Source: Methanospirillaceae archaeon (GTDB lineage: Archaea; Halobacteriota; Methanomicrobia; Methanomicrobiales; Methanospirillaceae). Taken from it: 51,020 nucleotides of DNA. Position 1 is the stretch's first letter, and every line of letters starts with the position of its first letter. A program made the translations under genes and the position numbers. The stretch is from the NCBI GenBank assembly GCA_016926505.1, contig JAFGOM010000085.1, positions 1 to 51,020 on the forward strand. The letters are read 5' to 3'. This document shows positions 7,701-17,238 of this stretch, piece by piece. The notes beneath the pieces are model-generated. The model saw only the letters and a list, made by a program, of their open reading frames with translations, was not told where the DNA came from and did not search any database.

Positions 7701-9443
7701 GTGTGCGGAATCGTCGGATACACGGGATTTAAAAGTGCAGCTCCCATTCTCACTGACGGGCTTCGGAAACTTGAGTACCGGGGATACGATTCCTACGGGA
7801 TCGTAATCCCTGAGAGAACCGGGTTTTTTATTCATAAGGCATGTGGAAGGATATCAGGGTATATCCCCTCACCGGAGGTCTCTTCAGGAACTTGTGGTAT
7901 CGGACACACCCGATGGGCTACCCATGGAGATCCCTCTGATGAGAATGCACATCCCCACACAGACTGTACCAACTCCATTGCCATCGTCCATAACGGGATA
8001 ATCGAGAATTACAGCGAACTGAAACGGGGGTTAGAGAAGAGGGGGCATGTGTTTCGATCAGAGACCGATAGCGAGATCATTGCCCATATGCTCGAGGAAG
8101 CATACAATGGCAGCCTGTTCTCAGCCATGAAACAGGTTATTCCCTACCTGACCGGTTCTTTTGCCATTCTCGCGGTTCATGCAGGGGATGGAGAGATTGT
8201 GGCTGCACGGTTCAAAAGCCCCCTCGCACTGGGTATCGGGGACGGGGAGTTGTTTGCAGGATCTGATATCACCCCGATGATCGGGTTTACAAACCGTTTC
8301 ATCTTCCTTGATGACGGGGATATCGCAGTTATCACACCGGAAACATATGTTATTTATGCAGATGGTATTAAGGTCTCCCGTGATATCCAACAGCTGGATC
8401 TCTCACCAGACCAGGTCAGAAAGGGTGGTTTTCCACACTTCATGCTCAAAGAGATCTACGAGGGACCTGACGTCTTTGCTGATGCAATCCGTTCACTCAC
8501 CTCTGAAACCCTCCCGGAACCAATAAAAGATGCCGGTTCATTTACCGTGGTTGGCTGCGGGAGTTCGTATCATGCAGGTCTGATTTTTAAATATCTTATG
8601 GAGGAAGCCGTTGCAGTACCGGTACGTGTTGAAATCGGATCAGAATTCAAGTATGCCAGGACCCCCCTTTCTGAGGTGATTATCGGGATATCCCAGTCTG
8701 GTGAGACTGCTGATACCCTTGCTGCACTTGAGAAGGGACGGTGCCATAACCATTCAACCGTGGCGATAACAAACGTCCTGAACAGCTCGATAACACGGAT
8801 GGCTGAAAACACCTGTTTCATGCATGCCGGACCTGAGATCAGTGTTGCTGCAACCAAGTCATTCATTGCCCAGACAGGCATCCTGATGCAGATCATAAAT
8901 ATCAGGAGCAACGAGCGGTATGATGAGGTTCTTGGCAGGATTAGTCACCTGATGCAGATTGTTTCACTGGAACCCCTTACCGAAGCGGTAAACCTCTGCA
9001 AGGATTCTCTGCACATCTTCTTTGTCGGAAGAGGGGTGATGTACCCGGTCATGATGGAAGGGGCACTCAAGATGAAAGAGATCTCGTATATCCATGCCGA
9101 GGCCTATGCTGCCGGTGAACTGAAACACGGGCCCTTTGCCTTACTTGGACCTGAAACCCCTGTGATTGCAGTCTGCCTTCCGGGAAGAACCTACCATGTC
9201 ATGATCTCAAACATAAAGGAGATGAAAGCCAGAAAAACACCGGTTATCGCAATAGGAGAAGAGAATGACACAGAACTCTCTGATATTGTTGATATCATGA
9301 TACCGGTTCCAGGGGCCCATCTCTGGCAGCATGTGCTACAGGTGACCGTACTCCTGCAGCTTTTTGCATACCATACCGCCGCTGCCCTTGGTCGTGATAT
9401 CGACAAACCCAGAAACCTTGCAAAGAGTGTTACGGTTGAGTAA
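7701..9443 (+). CDS. glmS: Glutamine--fructose-6-phosphate aminotransferase (isomerizing)
   Basis: GlmS makes glucosamine 6-phosphate from fructose 6-phosphate and glutamine, the first step to UDP-GlcNAc. The start is GTG, chosen because the next codon must supply the catalytic N-terminal Cys2 (M-CGIVGYTG). The class II glutaminase domain (about 1-220) shows RKLEYRGYDS, GHTRWATHGDPSDENAHPH and VHNGIIEN. Two SIS isomerase domains follow, with VGCGSSYHAG, ISQSGETADT and, near the end, HGPFALL. The C-terminal DIDKPRNLAKSVTVE is the standard GlmS tail. Its 580 residues are normal for the family. It is the fourth gene of a tightly spaced UDP-GlcNAc operon. Confidence 0.96.
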   Translation: MCGIVGYTGFKSAAPILTDGLRKLEYRGYDSYGIVIPERTGFFIHKACGRISGYIPSPEVSSGTCGIGHTRWATHGDPSDENAHPHTDCTNSIAIVHNGIIENYSELKRGLEKRGHVFRSETDSEIIAHMLEEAYNGSLFSAMKQVIPYLTGSFAILAVHAGDGEIVAARFKSPLALGIGDGELFAGSDITPMIGFTNRFIFLDDGDIAVITPETYVIYADGIKVSRDIQQLDLSPDQVRKGGFPHFMLKEIYEGPDVFADAIRSLTSETLPEPIKDAGSFTVVGCGSSYHAGLIFKYLMEEAVAVPVRVEIGSEFKYARTPLSEVIIGISQSGETADTLAALEKGRCHNHSTVAITNVLNSSITRMAENTCFMHAGPEISVAATKSFIAQTGILMQIINIRSNERYDEVLGRISHLMQIVSLEPLTEAVNLCKDSLHIFFVGRGVMYPVMMEGALKMKEISYIHAEAYAAGELKHGPFALLGPETPVIAVCLPGRTYHVMISNIKEMKARKTPVIAIGEENDTELSDIVDIMIPVPGAHLWQHVLQVTVLLQLFAYHTAAALGRDIDKPRNLAKSVTVE

Positions 9444-9461
9444 GTACCGCATTGTTCCGGC

Positions 9462-10646
9462 ATGAATTATCCAACTATTCCAAGGATCGCAATCATAGGC
9501 CCTTCGTTTCGGTTCCTTTCAGGCATCAGTTACTATACGGCTCTTCTTGCGAACGCACTGGCGAAAGAGATACCGACAACGGTCATTCTCTTCAGGCACA
9601 TGCTTCCAAGAAGACTTTTCTTCGGGCGTGCCAGGGTGGGGGATACCCTCTCCTCCATCTCGTACGATCCTCATATCCAGGTACACGAGATACTGGACTG
9701 GTTTAATCCTCATACCTGGATTGCCGGGCACCGGATCATGCAAAACACCGACATCATCGTTTTCCAGTGGTGGACATCCAGTGTTGCCCACATGTACCTT
9801 GCTCTCGTGCTCCTGCAGAGGAGAGAAAAACCTCTCATCATCGAGTTCCATGAAGTAGTTGATCCATTTGAAGGAGGATTACTACCGCTCCGGATCTATG
9901 CCACCTGCACCGCTTCCTGCATCAGGAACCATGCAGATGCTTTTGTTGTCCATTCAACAGCCGACCGTGATCTGGTCTCACAAAGATACAAAATTCCAGA
10001 AGAGAACATCCATATCATCCCGGTCGGTCTTTTCAACCAGTACCCGATTATTGAGAAAGAGCATGCCAGAGATGTTATCAGGATTAAGGAGAAGTATGTC
10101 CTGTTATTTTTTGGACTGATAAGACCCTACAAGGGTGTTTCATACCTGATTGATGCTTTTTTAGGACTTGATCCACACCTTCGTGAAAGCATGCATCTTC
10201 TTATCATCGGAGAGGCATGGGAAGACCAGGAGTCATGCACCAGGGCAAAAAATTCTCCCTTAAAAGAACAGATCACCTGTATCAACCGGTATATCAGTGA
10301 TACGGAGATCCCTTCTTTCTTTTCGGCAGCAGATATGCTCATTCTGCCCTACCTCCGGGCGTCCCAGAGCGGAGTTGCCCATATCGGCATCTCATATGGT
10401 CTGCCGGTTATTGCATCAAAAGTCGGCGGTCTTTCTGACAGCCTTGGCGGGTACGAAGGAACAATTTTTGTCAGGCCTGGTGTTATAAAAGACCTTCAGG
10501 AAGCAATAATTAACGTAATTACCGGGGAGAAAAAACGGTACAATAACCCAAAACAGATGCAGTGGGATGAGATCCGGGGACAATGGAGAGATCTCTTCAG
10601 AACCCTGACACAACCCACGGATATAAAGACACATAACCATGAATAA
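9462..10646 (+). CDS. GT4-family glycosyltransferase
   Basis: The 394-residue protein has the GT-B fold of family 4 glycosyltransferases. The N-terminal acceptor domain begins with PRIAIIGPSFRFLSGISYYT, and the donor domain contains LLFFGLIRPYKGVSYLIDAF near residue 215 and YGLPVIASKVGGLSDSL near 310. The classical E-x7-E is not intact: the first Glu position falls in ASQSGVAHIGISYG, a variant seen in some GT4 groups. A role in building the glycan that AglB transfers is suggested by position between glmS and aglB. Donor and linkage cannot be told. It follows glmS by 18 bases. Confidence 0.85.
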   Translation: MNYPTIPRIAIIGPSFRFLSGISYYTALLANALAKEIPTTVILFRHMLPRRLFFGRARVGDTLSSISYDPHIQVHEILDWFNPHTWIAGHRIMQNTDIIVFQWWTSSVAHMYLALVLLQRREKPLIIEFHEVVDPFEGGLLPLRIYATCTASCIRNHADAFVVHSTADRDLVSQRYKIPEENIHIIPVGLFNQYPIIEKEHARDVIRIKEKYVLLFFGLIRPYKGVSYLIDAFLGLDPHLRESMHLLIIGEAWEDQESCTRAKNSPLKEQITCINRYISDTEIPSFFSAADMLILPYLRASQSGVAHIGISYGLPVIASKVGGLSDSLGGYEGTIFVRPGVIKDLQEAIINVITGEKKRYNNPKQMQWDEIRGQWRDLFRTLTQPTDIKTHNHE

Positions 10647-10696
10647 AGAGAGATCATTAACAAGGGAGAACAAAAGGTACTCATTGAATACCACCA

Positions 10697-10719
10697 AATA
10701 CGTGACTGCAGTACGTATT
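10697..10719. other. Near-perfect 23-nt palindrome between the two glycosyltransferase genes
   Basis: Arms AATACGT and ACGTATT flank ACTGCAGT, itself a perfect palindrome; a single extra G at 10704 breaks otherwise complete 22-base symmetry. It lies in the 179-base gap between the two glycosyltransferase genes, about 107 bases before the second start codon. It could be a regulator-binding site or a hairpin in the transcript. No T-tract follows, so a terminator is less likely. Confidence 0.5.
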
Positions 10720-10825
10720 ACAGAAGTAGAAAAGAGTACTATCAGCACCGTGGTTTATTGCATCATCTTTCCACATCTGGTAACAGAAGATAACCAACGA
10801 CATTTTGTATAACCCAGCGTTATTC

Positions 10826-11956
10826 ATGACCGAAAACAGAGAGACCAGTTCCCCTGTCAACCTTGATTCATTCCGGATTGCCATCCTCTCGGGTGAAAAC
10901 TTCACTATTCCCGGAGGAGCACAACGGGTAATCATGGATCAGGCCCGTGCCCTCCATGCAACGATTATCTGCCCAGATTATGATCCCGCAGTTGTGAAAA
11001 CCTATGATCCCGCAGGAGAAGTCAGGTTCTCTTCACTTCATGTTACCCTTCCCAAAGAACCGTTTCGCCAGTTGCGTGGAAAAATGCTCTTCCGGAGGCT
11101 TTCCCTTGACTACGATTTTTTTCTCTGCAATGATGATATGGCAATGAGTTACCTGGTGCATAAAGTGCCCCACCTGGTATACATGCATACCCCGAGGCGG
11201 GCACTCTATGACATGTACCATATCTTTGTAACAGACCTGCCATTATTAAAACAGATCCCCTACCGTCTCATTCTTCCTCTTGTGCGAATGCTTGACCAGC
11301 GGTTCGTCAAAAAATACGTCCATGCAATAGCATGCAACTCCCATAACACACGGAACCGGATATGGAAGTACTACCAGAAAGATGCACGGGTCATCTATCC
11401 CTCAATTCACCTCTCATCCTACCACCAGGCACCTCCTGAAGACTTCTGGCTCTCTGTCGGCCGGGTGGACAAGTGGAAACGGATACGGCTTCAGGTCGAG
11501 GCATTCTCCCGGATGCCTGACAAGCAACTTCTTGTCGCGGGTCCGGTATACCCGGTCTGCAGGAGTATTGTTAAAAATACTCCATCAAATATCAGGTTTC
11601 TTGGATCAGTCAGCGAAGAACACCTCTGCGACCTGTACGCACGATGCCGGGGTTTTATCACGACCGCGATTGATGAGGATTTTGGTATTACTCCAATTGA
11701 GGCGATGGCATCTGGAAAACCGGTTGTTGCAACAAAGGAAGGAGGATACCTCGAGACGGTAATCGACGGATATACCGGAATACTGGTCGGACCGGATACA
11801 GGAGAGATCTGCAGGGCTGTAGAAGAGATAGACACCGATCCACAACGATTCTCTGATGCATGTATCAGCCGCGCCAGAAAATTTGATTATGAACGGTTCT
11901 CTTCTGAAATGCAGGAGATGGTCAGGGAAATAGTAGCTGAATACCTGCATAAATAA
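10826..11956 (+). CDS. GT4-family glycosyltransferase
   Basis: This GT-B glycosyltransferase has 376 residues from the ATG at 10826; an in-frame TTG seven codons earlier is possible but less likely. The N-terminal domain has the typical GGAQRVIMDQARAL segment. The C-terminal domain keeps the E-x7-E motif (EDFGITPIE) followed by AMASGKPVVATKEGGYLETV, the nucleotide-sugar site. The segment VGRVDKWKRIRLQVEAF also matches the family. It ends one base into the aglB start codon, so it is probably translated with aglB, and a role in lipid-linked oligosaccharide assembly is a reasonable inference. No clear ribosome site precedes the start. Confidence 0.86.
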   Translation: MTENRETSSPVNLDSFRIAILSGENFTIPGGAQRVIMDQARALHATIICPDYDPAVVKTYDPAGEVRFSSLHVTLPKEPFRQLRGKMLFRRLSLDYDFFLCNDDMAMSYLVHKVPHLVYMHTPRRALYDMYHIFVTDLPLLKQIPYRLILPLVRMLDQRFVKKYVHAIACNSHNTRNRIWKYYQKDARVIYPSIHLSSYHQAPPEDFWLSVGRVDKWKRIRLQVEAFSRMPDKQLLVAGPVYPVCRSIVKNTPSNIRFLGSVSEEHLCDLYARCRGFITTAIDEDFGITPIEAMASGKPVVATKEGGYLETVIDGYTGILVGPDTGEICRAVEEIDTDPQRFSDACISRARKFDYERFSSEMQEMVREIVAEYLHK

Positions 11957-14574
11957 TGAGAGAGAATAGAGATACACAGGGAGAAAAAAAACACCCGTCT
12001 TATGAAAAAAACCATCAGGGAATGAAATACATGCGAAACATCAGTCAGATAAGAGTGTGGGATATCGCAACTCTTGTCATTATCATTTTATCAGGAATAC
12101 TGGCATTTTTTCTGCGGATAATTCCGGTATTTATCGGAGATACCACAAATATCCTCTCAATGGTCGGGATGGATGACCCGATGTATAATCTCAGGCAGAT
12201 CGAACAGATGATCCATAATTACCCGGCATACTCCTGGTTTGAAGCCATGAGTTATTATCCGGGTGGTGCACCTATCCACTGGGGGCCACTCTTCACCTTT
12301 ATCGGGGCAACCTGGTGCATCATATGGGGGGCTGTTGAAAGACCGGATCTGATCACAACAGCTCTGTACATAGCACCCCTCATGGCTGTTGTCATGGTTC
12401 CGCTCATGTACGTGCTCGTGCACCGGATCTCGGATCGCCTGACCGGGATTATTGCTGCAGTTCTTACCGCTATTGTTCCGGGACAGTACCTGTACCGTTC
12501 CTATTACGGGTATCTTGACCATCATATCGCTGAAGTACTCTTCAGCACCATCTACTGCCTCTGTTTTATCATATGCCTCATCTATGTGCGAATGCACCCG
12601 GTGAGCCTGAAATCGAAAGAAAGTCTTAAAATGCCGGTGCTGCTCGGCATCGCTGCAGGTATTGCATACACTCTCGGACTGGCAGTAATGCCTACCATGA
12701 TCCTCTTTGCAATGATAACAGCGTTATTTACCTTTTTCTGGTTTATTTATGACAAGATAGAGAAGAAGAATGCAGATTCTGTCCTGGTGGTTATCTGCAG
12801 TACCTTCGGAACTGCCATCGTCGGGTACCTTGTTATCGGAGTTCACCAGGAAGGGCTTCTTCTCAATTATTACACCATATCCCACCTTCTCGTGTATGGT
12901 CTTATCATCATAACCACCCTGCTACTCTTCGGTCTGTCCCGGCTTTTAAAGGATAAATCAATCTTGTGGTACATACTCTCGTTTCTCCTTTTCATCGGTC
13001 TTGGCCTGGTTGCATTCTGTATCGCTGCCCCCGATATGTACCAGCTCTTCGCAAACAGCCTGGGCGAATTTTTCGGGACTAATATCTATTACAGTACCAT
13101 CCAGGAAGCACGTCCCTGGACCCTTGGGGCGGCATGGAATGCCTTTAGCTGGAGCCTTATATTGATGATGGGAGGGCTTGTGTATCTTGCATACCGGATC
13201 ATCAAAAAACAACAGATTGAAGATTTCTTTATCTTTATCTGGGCATTAATCATCATCTACGCTGCATTCCAGCATATCAGGTATGAATATTACTTTGCCG
13301 TCCCCCTCGTTATCATGGTATCACTGCTCATCGGTTTTCTCGCATCCCAGGTAAAGCAGGAGATACTGTCACCTGACTGGAGAAGAATGCACAAAACAAA
13401 AGGAGTCGACGATAAAAAATCAAAACATATCCCGGAGAATCAGGAGAAGAAAAGAGGGATTAGTCTTGTTTTATTCCTTCTTGTCCTTGCATTAACACTC
13501 CTGTTTGTATCAGACACCATCACCAATGTGACTCACATCGGAGTCCTTGAACTGAACCCGGAATGGCAGGAGAGCCTTGTCTGGATGGAGAAAAATACCC
13601 CTGATACCGGTGTTGATTACCTGAAAAACTACAGTTCTGATGCCTGGACACCTCCGGTGACAAGTTACGGGGTTATGTCATGGTGGGATTATGGCCACAT
13701 GATAACATTCATTGCAAAACGTCTTCCTCATGCCAATCCCTTCCAGCAGGGTGTTGCCGGTCCCACCGGTGCTGCCGCTTTCTTTACCGCAACGACTGAA
13801 GATGCTGCAAACGAGATCGCTGACATGCTCAATACCAGGTACATCATGACCGATATCGAGATGGATACCGGGAAGTTCTGGGCAATGGCAACCTGGGATG
13901 ACAGTTCGTCAGGAATTACCCCGTACATGCAGGAATTTTTATTCCCTGATCCTGAAGGAAGTCGTGCAATGATCTCCATGATCTACAAACAACCGTATTA
14001 CGAAACCATGGTTTCCCGGCTCCATAACTTTGATGGATCCCTGGTAGTTCCTGAAAACGTCACGTTTGTTGAGTATATCACGCCTGAAGTCACGGGGTAT
14101 CCCTATCCGCTTATCACAAATGCATTGTCTCTCCCGTATCTCTCCGCAGAAGCCATGGTTGAGCAGTACAGGGATACGGCTCCCGGGGGGTATGGTGCCG
14201 TTCTTATCAGTGATCTCTTTTACAAACCTGCCGGGCTTGTCCCGGCGCTCAGGCATTACCGGCTGGTTCATGAATCCCCGTCACGGGTAACTCCGGCAGG
14301 TCATCCTGATATCAGGTATGTCAAGACCTTTGAGTATGTACCGGGAGCAGTCATTCCGGGAGATGGTATCATTGAACTCACCCTCGTGACAGATACCGGA
14401 AGGACCTTTTATTACCGGCAGGAGAGTGAAGGGAGTCAGTTTGTTGTTCCGTATCCGACCGACACAAAAACAGGAGATGTAACCGCACTCGGTCAGTACC
14501 GCAACCTTAACACCGGGGAAACCTACTCAGTTACCGAAGCACAGGTTCAGGGCAAAGAGAGGATCTCCTCATAA
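11956..14574 (+). CDS. aglB: Dolichyl-monophosphooligosaccharide--protein glycotransferase AglB (STT3)
   Basis: AglB transfers a lipid-linked glycan to Asn in N-x-S/T sequons outside the membrane. The 872-residue protein has a multi-spanning N-terminal half (about a dozen hydrophobic segments, residues 35-530) and a globular C-terminal half. The catalytic signature WWDYG is at 576-580. A DxxKxxxM motif, the archaeal DK motif that recognises the sequon, begins at Asp637. The first external loop carries GMDDPMYN, with the metal-binding acid. A basic stretch splits the membrane region near residue 475. The ATG overlaps the preceding stop. Genes for nucleotide-sugar synthesis and two glycosyltransferases lie directly upstream, an N-glycosylation locus. 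Confidence 0.95.
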   Translation: MRENRDTQGEKKHPSYEKNHQGMKYMRNISQIRVWDIATLVIIILSGILAFFLRIIPVFIGDTTNILSMVGMDDPMYNLRQIEQMIHNYPAYSWFEAMSYYPGGAPIHWGPLFTFIGATWCIIWGAVERPDLITTALYIAPLMAVVMVPLMYVLVHRISDRLTGIIAAVLTAIVPGQYLYRSYYGYLDHHIAEVLFSTIYCLCFIICLIYVRMHPVSLKSKESLKMPVLLGIAAGIAYTLGLAVMPTMILFAMITALFTFFWFIYDKIEKKNADSVLVVICSTFGTAIVGYLVIGVHQEGLLLNYYTISHLLVYGLIIITTLLLFGLSRLLKDKSILWYILSFLLFIGLGLVAFCIAAPDMYQLFANSLGEFFGTNIYYSTIQEARPWTLGAAWNAFSWSLILMMGGLVYLAYRIIKKQQIEDFFIFIWALIIIYAAFQHIRYEYYFAVPLVIMVSLLIGFLASQVKQEILSPDWRRMHKTKGVDDKKSKHIPENQEKKRGISLVLFLLVLALTLLFVSDTITNVTHIGVLELNPEWQESLVWMEKNTPDTGVDYLKNYSSDAWTPPVTSYGVMSWWDYGHMITFIAKRLPHANPFQQGVAGPTGAAAFFTATTEDAANEIADMLNTRYIMTDIEMDTGKFWAMATWDDSSSGITPYMQEFLFPDPEGSRAMISMIYKQPYYETMVSRLHNFDGSLVVPENVTFVEYITPEVTGYPYPLITNALSLPYLSAEAMVEQYRDTAPGGYGAVLISDLFYKPAGLVPALRHYRLVHESPSRVTPAGHPDIRYVKTFEYVPGAVIPGDGIIELTLVTDTGRTFYYRQESEGSQFVVPYPTDTKTGDVTALGQYRNLNTGETYSVTEAQVQGKERISS

Positions 14575-14621
14575 TCTCCCTGTCCAGAAGACATAATTAT
14601 GATAAGAATTGATCCGTACCC

Positions 14622-14909
14622 ATGACACCGGCAATACAACCCGGACAGACCGTCAGGTACCCGAGAACCGGAACTTCAGGAGTTGTGGTATCAATCAGTG
14701 ATCGGGAGGGAGTGCAATTTGCAGAACTGGACAGCACCGGTCTTTTGTACCGCATCGATCAACTCGTCCCTGCCCAGCTTACCAGTCACACAAAGACCGA
14801 AAAAGAGGACGATTCTCTTGAACAGATCCGAAAAGAACGTGAATCTGATCTCTATTCGGAGCAGATTGATACGACCAGCCTTGATGGTGCCTGTTCAGGT
14901 GCCGGATAA
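14622..14909 (+). CDS. DUF2098-family small protein
   Basis: This is a 95-residue soluble protein whose N-terminal 55 residues (IQPGQTVRYPRTGTSGVVV, then VQFAELDSTGLLYR) look like the small beta-barrel of the archaeal DUF2098 family. Function is unknown. The rest is charged, with a run of Glu/Lys/Arg and a Cys near the end. It follows aglB by 47 bases and is separated from aIF2-gamma by a promoter, so it may be the last gene of the glycan operon or its own unit. A T6 tract at 14934-14939 may terminate it. Confidence 0.62.
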   Translation: MTPAIQPGQTVRYPRTGTSGVVVSISDREGVQFAELDSTGLLYRIDQLVPAQLTSHTKTEKEDDSLEQIRKERESDLYSEQIDTTSLDGACSGAG

Positions 14910-14991
14910 AGACAGAAGAGAACATAAGGATTATTTTTTGTGTTTGCATCCATCCGGATCCTCTTACCAGGGAAATTTTTCAACTGCAAAG

Positions 14992-15038
14992 TCTTTAAGT
15001 ACGTATAAGTATCTTCATTAGAGATTACCTAAGGAGGT
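14992..15038 (+). promoter_or_regulatory. Promoter and Shine-Dalgarno site of the aIF2-gamma operon
   Basis: A TATA-like element TTTAAGTA lies near 14994-15001, preceded by a purine-rich CAAAG. It is followed by a strong ribosome site AGGAGGT at 15032-15038, ten bases before the TTG start at 15049. The strong site supports the unusual TTG start. A T-tract upstream (14934-14939) separates this unit from DUF2098. Confidence 0.55.
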
Positions 15039-15048
15039 TTGATTACCG

Positions 15049-16284
15049 TTGCCTGATGTTACAATACCAAATACCAATATCGGGGTTGTCGGTCATGTCG
15101 ATCATGGAAAGACGACCCTTGTAAATTCACTGACCGGAACCTGGACCGACCGCCATAGCGAGGAGATGAAACGAGGTATCTCCATACGCCTCGGGTATGC
15201 TGATGCCACCTTTTACCGCTGTGAATCATGTAAAGGGAGTGATGCATACTCGACATCCCGGGAATGCCCGGTCTGTGGAAAAGAGACGGTTCCATTTCGC
15301 TCGGTCTCATTTGTTGATGCTCCCGGCCATGAGACTCTGATGGCAACGATGCTCTCCGGATCTTCTCTCATGGATGGAGCAATGCTGATTATCTCAGCAA
15401 ATGAACATTGCCCGCAGCCGCAGACAAAAGAACACTTAATGGCCCTTGAACTTGTCGGGATAAAAAATATCGTAATTGTCCAGAACAAGATAGATGTCGT
15501 GACACAGAAAGATGCCATAAAGAATTACCAGGAGATAAAACAGTTTATCAAGGGAACGATCGCTGAAAACGCACGAATAATCCCGCTTTCTGCCCAGAAA
15601 AACATCAATCTTGGTGCCCTCGTCCAGGCCCTTGATACCACCATCACCACTCCCGACCGTGAACCTGAGGCACCCCCCATTATGCTTATCGCCCGTACAT
15701 TTGATGTTAATAAACCAGGTTGTACCTGGCGGGACGTAAAGGGAGGGGTCATTGGGGGATCCCTGATACGGGGCCAGATTGAAGATGGTGAAGAGATTGA
15801 GATCCGGCCTGGCATTCAGACCCAGTATGAAAATAAAATACGATGGAACCCGATCATTACCAAGACCACCGAGATTCATAAAGGGTCAAAGAAAGTTAGT
15901 ACTGCCACACCCGGCGGTCTTCTCGCAATCGGGACAAAACTTGACCCCGCAATAACCAAGAGTGATATGTTATCAGGTCAGATCGCCGGCAGGGCGGGTG
16001 AACTCCCACCGGTCTGGGAGCAGATGTGGTTTACCGTCCATCTCATGGACCGGGTTGTCGGTTCAGACAAAGAGTTAAAGATAGAACCACTCAAACAGCG
16101 TGAACCCCTGATGCTCTCGGTGGGGACCGCGGTTACCGTCGGGATCGTTATCAATACCAGGAAAAATGCGGTAGAAGTAACTCTCAAAAGACCGGTCTGC
16201 GCCGAAGTAGGATCTCCGATTGCTATCAGCCGTCAGGTTGGAGGGAGATGGCGTCTCATCGGGATGGGGACTCTGCAAGAATAA
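15049..16284 (+). CDS. eif2g: Translation initiation factor aIF2 subunit gamma
   Basis: This GTPase brings initiator Met-tRNA to the small ribosomal subunit with aIF2-alpha and beta. The 411-residue protein has the P-loop GHVDHGKTT (from residue 15), a C-x2-C ... C-x2-C zinc site (CESCKG and CPVCG, about residues 60-80), DAPGH and NKID, followed by EF-Tu-like domains 2 and 3. Initiation at TTG is chosen because a strong AGGAGGT lies ten bases upstream and the next residues match the family start. Its 3' end overlaps the PIN-domain gene by 37 bases, an arrangement consistent with translational coupling. Confidence 0.97.
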   Translation: MPDVTIPNTNIGVVGHVDHGKTTLVNSLTGTWTDRHSEEMKRGISIRLGYADATFYRCESCKGSDAYSTSRECPVCGKETVPFRSVSFVDAPGHETLMATMLSGSSLMDGAMLIISANEHCPQPQTKEHLMALELVGIKNIVIVQNKIDVVTQKDAIKNYQEIKQFIKGTIAENARIIPLSAQKNINLGALVQALDTTITTPDREPEAPPIMLIARTFDVNKPGCTWRDVKGGVIGGSLIRGQIEDGEEIEIRPGIQTQYENKIRWNPIITKTTEIHKGSKKVSTATPGGLLAIGTKLDPAITKSDMLSGQIAGRAGELPPVWEQMWFTVHLMDRVVGSDKELKIEPLKQREPLMLSVGTAVTVGIVINTRKNAVEVTLKRPVCAEVGSPIAISRQVGGRWRLIGMGTLQE

Positions 16285-16658
16285 TCCTGTTTGATACCAA
16301 CGGTCTGATGATGGCCTCTCAATTCACCTTAGATGTATTCGAAGAAGTCAGGTGGCTTGTTGGAACCTACCAACCGGTTGTCCTTGATGGTATCATCAGG
16401 GAACTTCGCCGGCTCGGGGAAGGGAAAGGGAACAATGCATCTGCTGCGCGTTATGCACTGAAGCTGACACAGGATTGTATCACAGACCATGATGTGGTTG
16501 AACAGGAATCGGTTGATGACACTATCATCAGGTACGCCAGAGATACCGGGTGTATCGTGGTAACCAATGATCGCAGACTCAGGGAACAGTTACTGATGAA
16601 TCATATTGACGTCATCTCACTTTCCCACAAAAAAAGACTGGAAATGATTCGAGGATAA
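16248..16658 (+). CDS. PIN-domain nuclease (Fcf1/VapC9-like)
   Basis: The 136-residue protein has the PIN-domain arrangement: FDTNGL with the first Asp near residue 16, a central Glu (IIRELRRLG), VDDTIIRYA, and VVTNDRRLREQL. These acids form the metal-dependent RNase site. Archaeal proteins of this type are related to the rRNA-processing nuclease Fcf1/Utp24 and lie next to aIF2-gamma and RNA polymerase genes, which favours a housekeeping RNA role over a toxin. No antitoxin gene is adjacent. The ATG lies inside the aIF2-gamma coding region; starting later would remove strand 1. Confidence 0.85.
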   Translation: MASHRDGDSARIILFDTNGLMMASQFTLDVFEEVRWLVGTYQPVVLDGIIRELRRLGEGKGNNASAARYALKLTQDCITDHDVVEQESVDDTIIRYARDTGCIVVTNDRRLREQLLMNHIDVISLSHKKRLEMIRG

Positions 16659-16662
16659 TGGT

Positions 16663-17238
16663 ATGTATTACAAGTTAACAATGGAAGATAAAGTCCGCGT
16701 TCCTCCAAACCGGCTCGGGGAGGATCTTTCAGATGTCATTCTTGATGTTTTGCAGGAACAACTGGAAGGGAGTATTGATAAGGAAGTTGGTATTTTCATC
16801 GCGGTAACGCGGGTTTTAGAGATTGGAGACGGGGAGATTGTGCCGGGTGACGGGGCTGTCTATTACGGAGTTACCTTTGAAGGACTGGTGTTACGGTTAA
16901 GCCTGCAGGAGGTAATTGAAGGAGTTGTCGTTGAAGCAACCAGTTTTGGATCATTTATCAGCCTTGGTCCCATTGATGCGATGTTACATGTCAGTCAGAT
17001 CTCTGATGAATACATCAACTATGATGAGAAGAACGGTCGTCTTATCTGCCAGGATTCAAATCGGTACATCGCAGTAGGAGATCCGGTCAGGGCCCGGGTT
17101 GTGACCCTCAGTCTCAATGAACGGGAACCCCGTGATAGTAAGATCGGACTGACCATGCGTCAGGCAGGTCTTGGATCCCTCACCTGGCTTGAAGAAGACA
17201 GGCTGGCAGAGAAAGAACAGAAGAGCGGGGGATCATAA
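16663..17238 (+). CDS. rpoE1: DNA-directed RNA polymerase subunit E' (Rpo7)
   Basis: Rpo7 pairs with Rpo4 to form the stalk of archaeal RNA polymerase, acting in open-complex formation and RNA binding. The 191-residue protein begins with MYYKLTMEDKVRVPP, typical of the family. It has the tip domain (about 1-80) and a C-terminal S1/OB RNA-binding domain (about 82-180), where GVVVEATSFGSFISLGPIDAMLHVSQ is split by the usual glycine turns. It starts four bases after the PIN gene and shares its final A with the Spt4 start. Confidence 0.95.
   Translation: MYYKLTMEDKVRVPPNRLGEDLSDVILDVLQEQLEGSIDKEVGIFIAVTRVLEIGDGEIVPGDGAVYYGVTFEGLVLRLSLQEVIEGVVVEATSFGSFISLGPIDAMLHVSQISDEYINYDEKNGRLICQDSNRYIAVGDPVRARVVTLSLNEREPRDSKIGLTMRQAGLGSLTWLEEDRLAEKEQKSGGS

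Noticed and set aside
16248-16658. PIN-domain gene as a VapC toxin
   Set aside because: No antitoxin gene is adjacent, and its position next to aIF2-gamma and RNA polymerase genes fits a housekeeping RNase.
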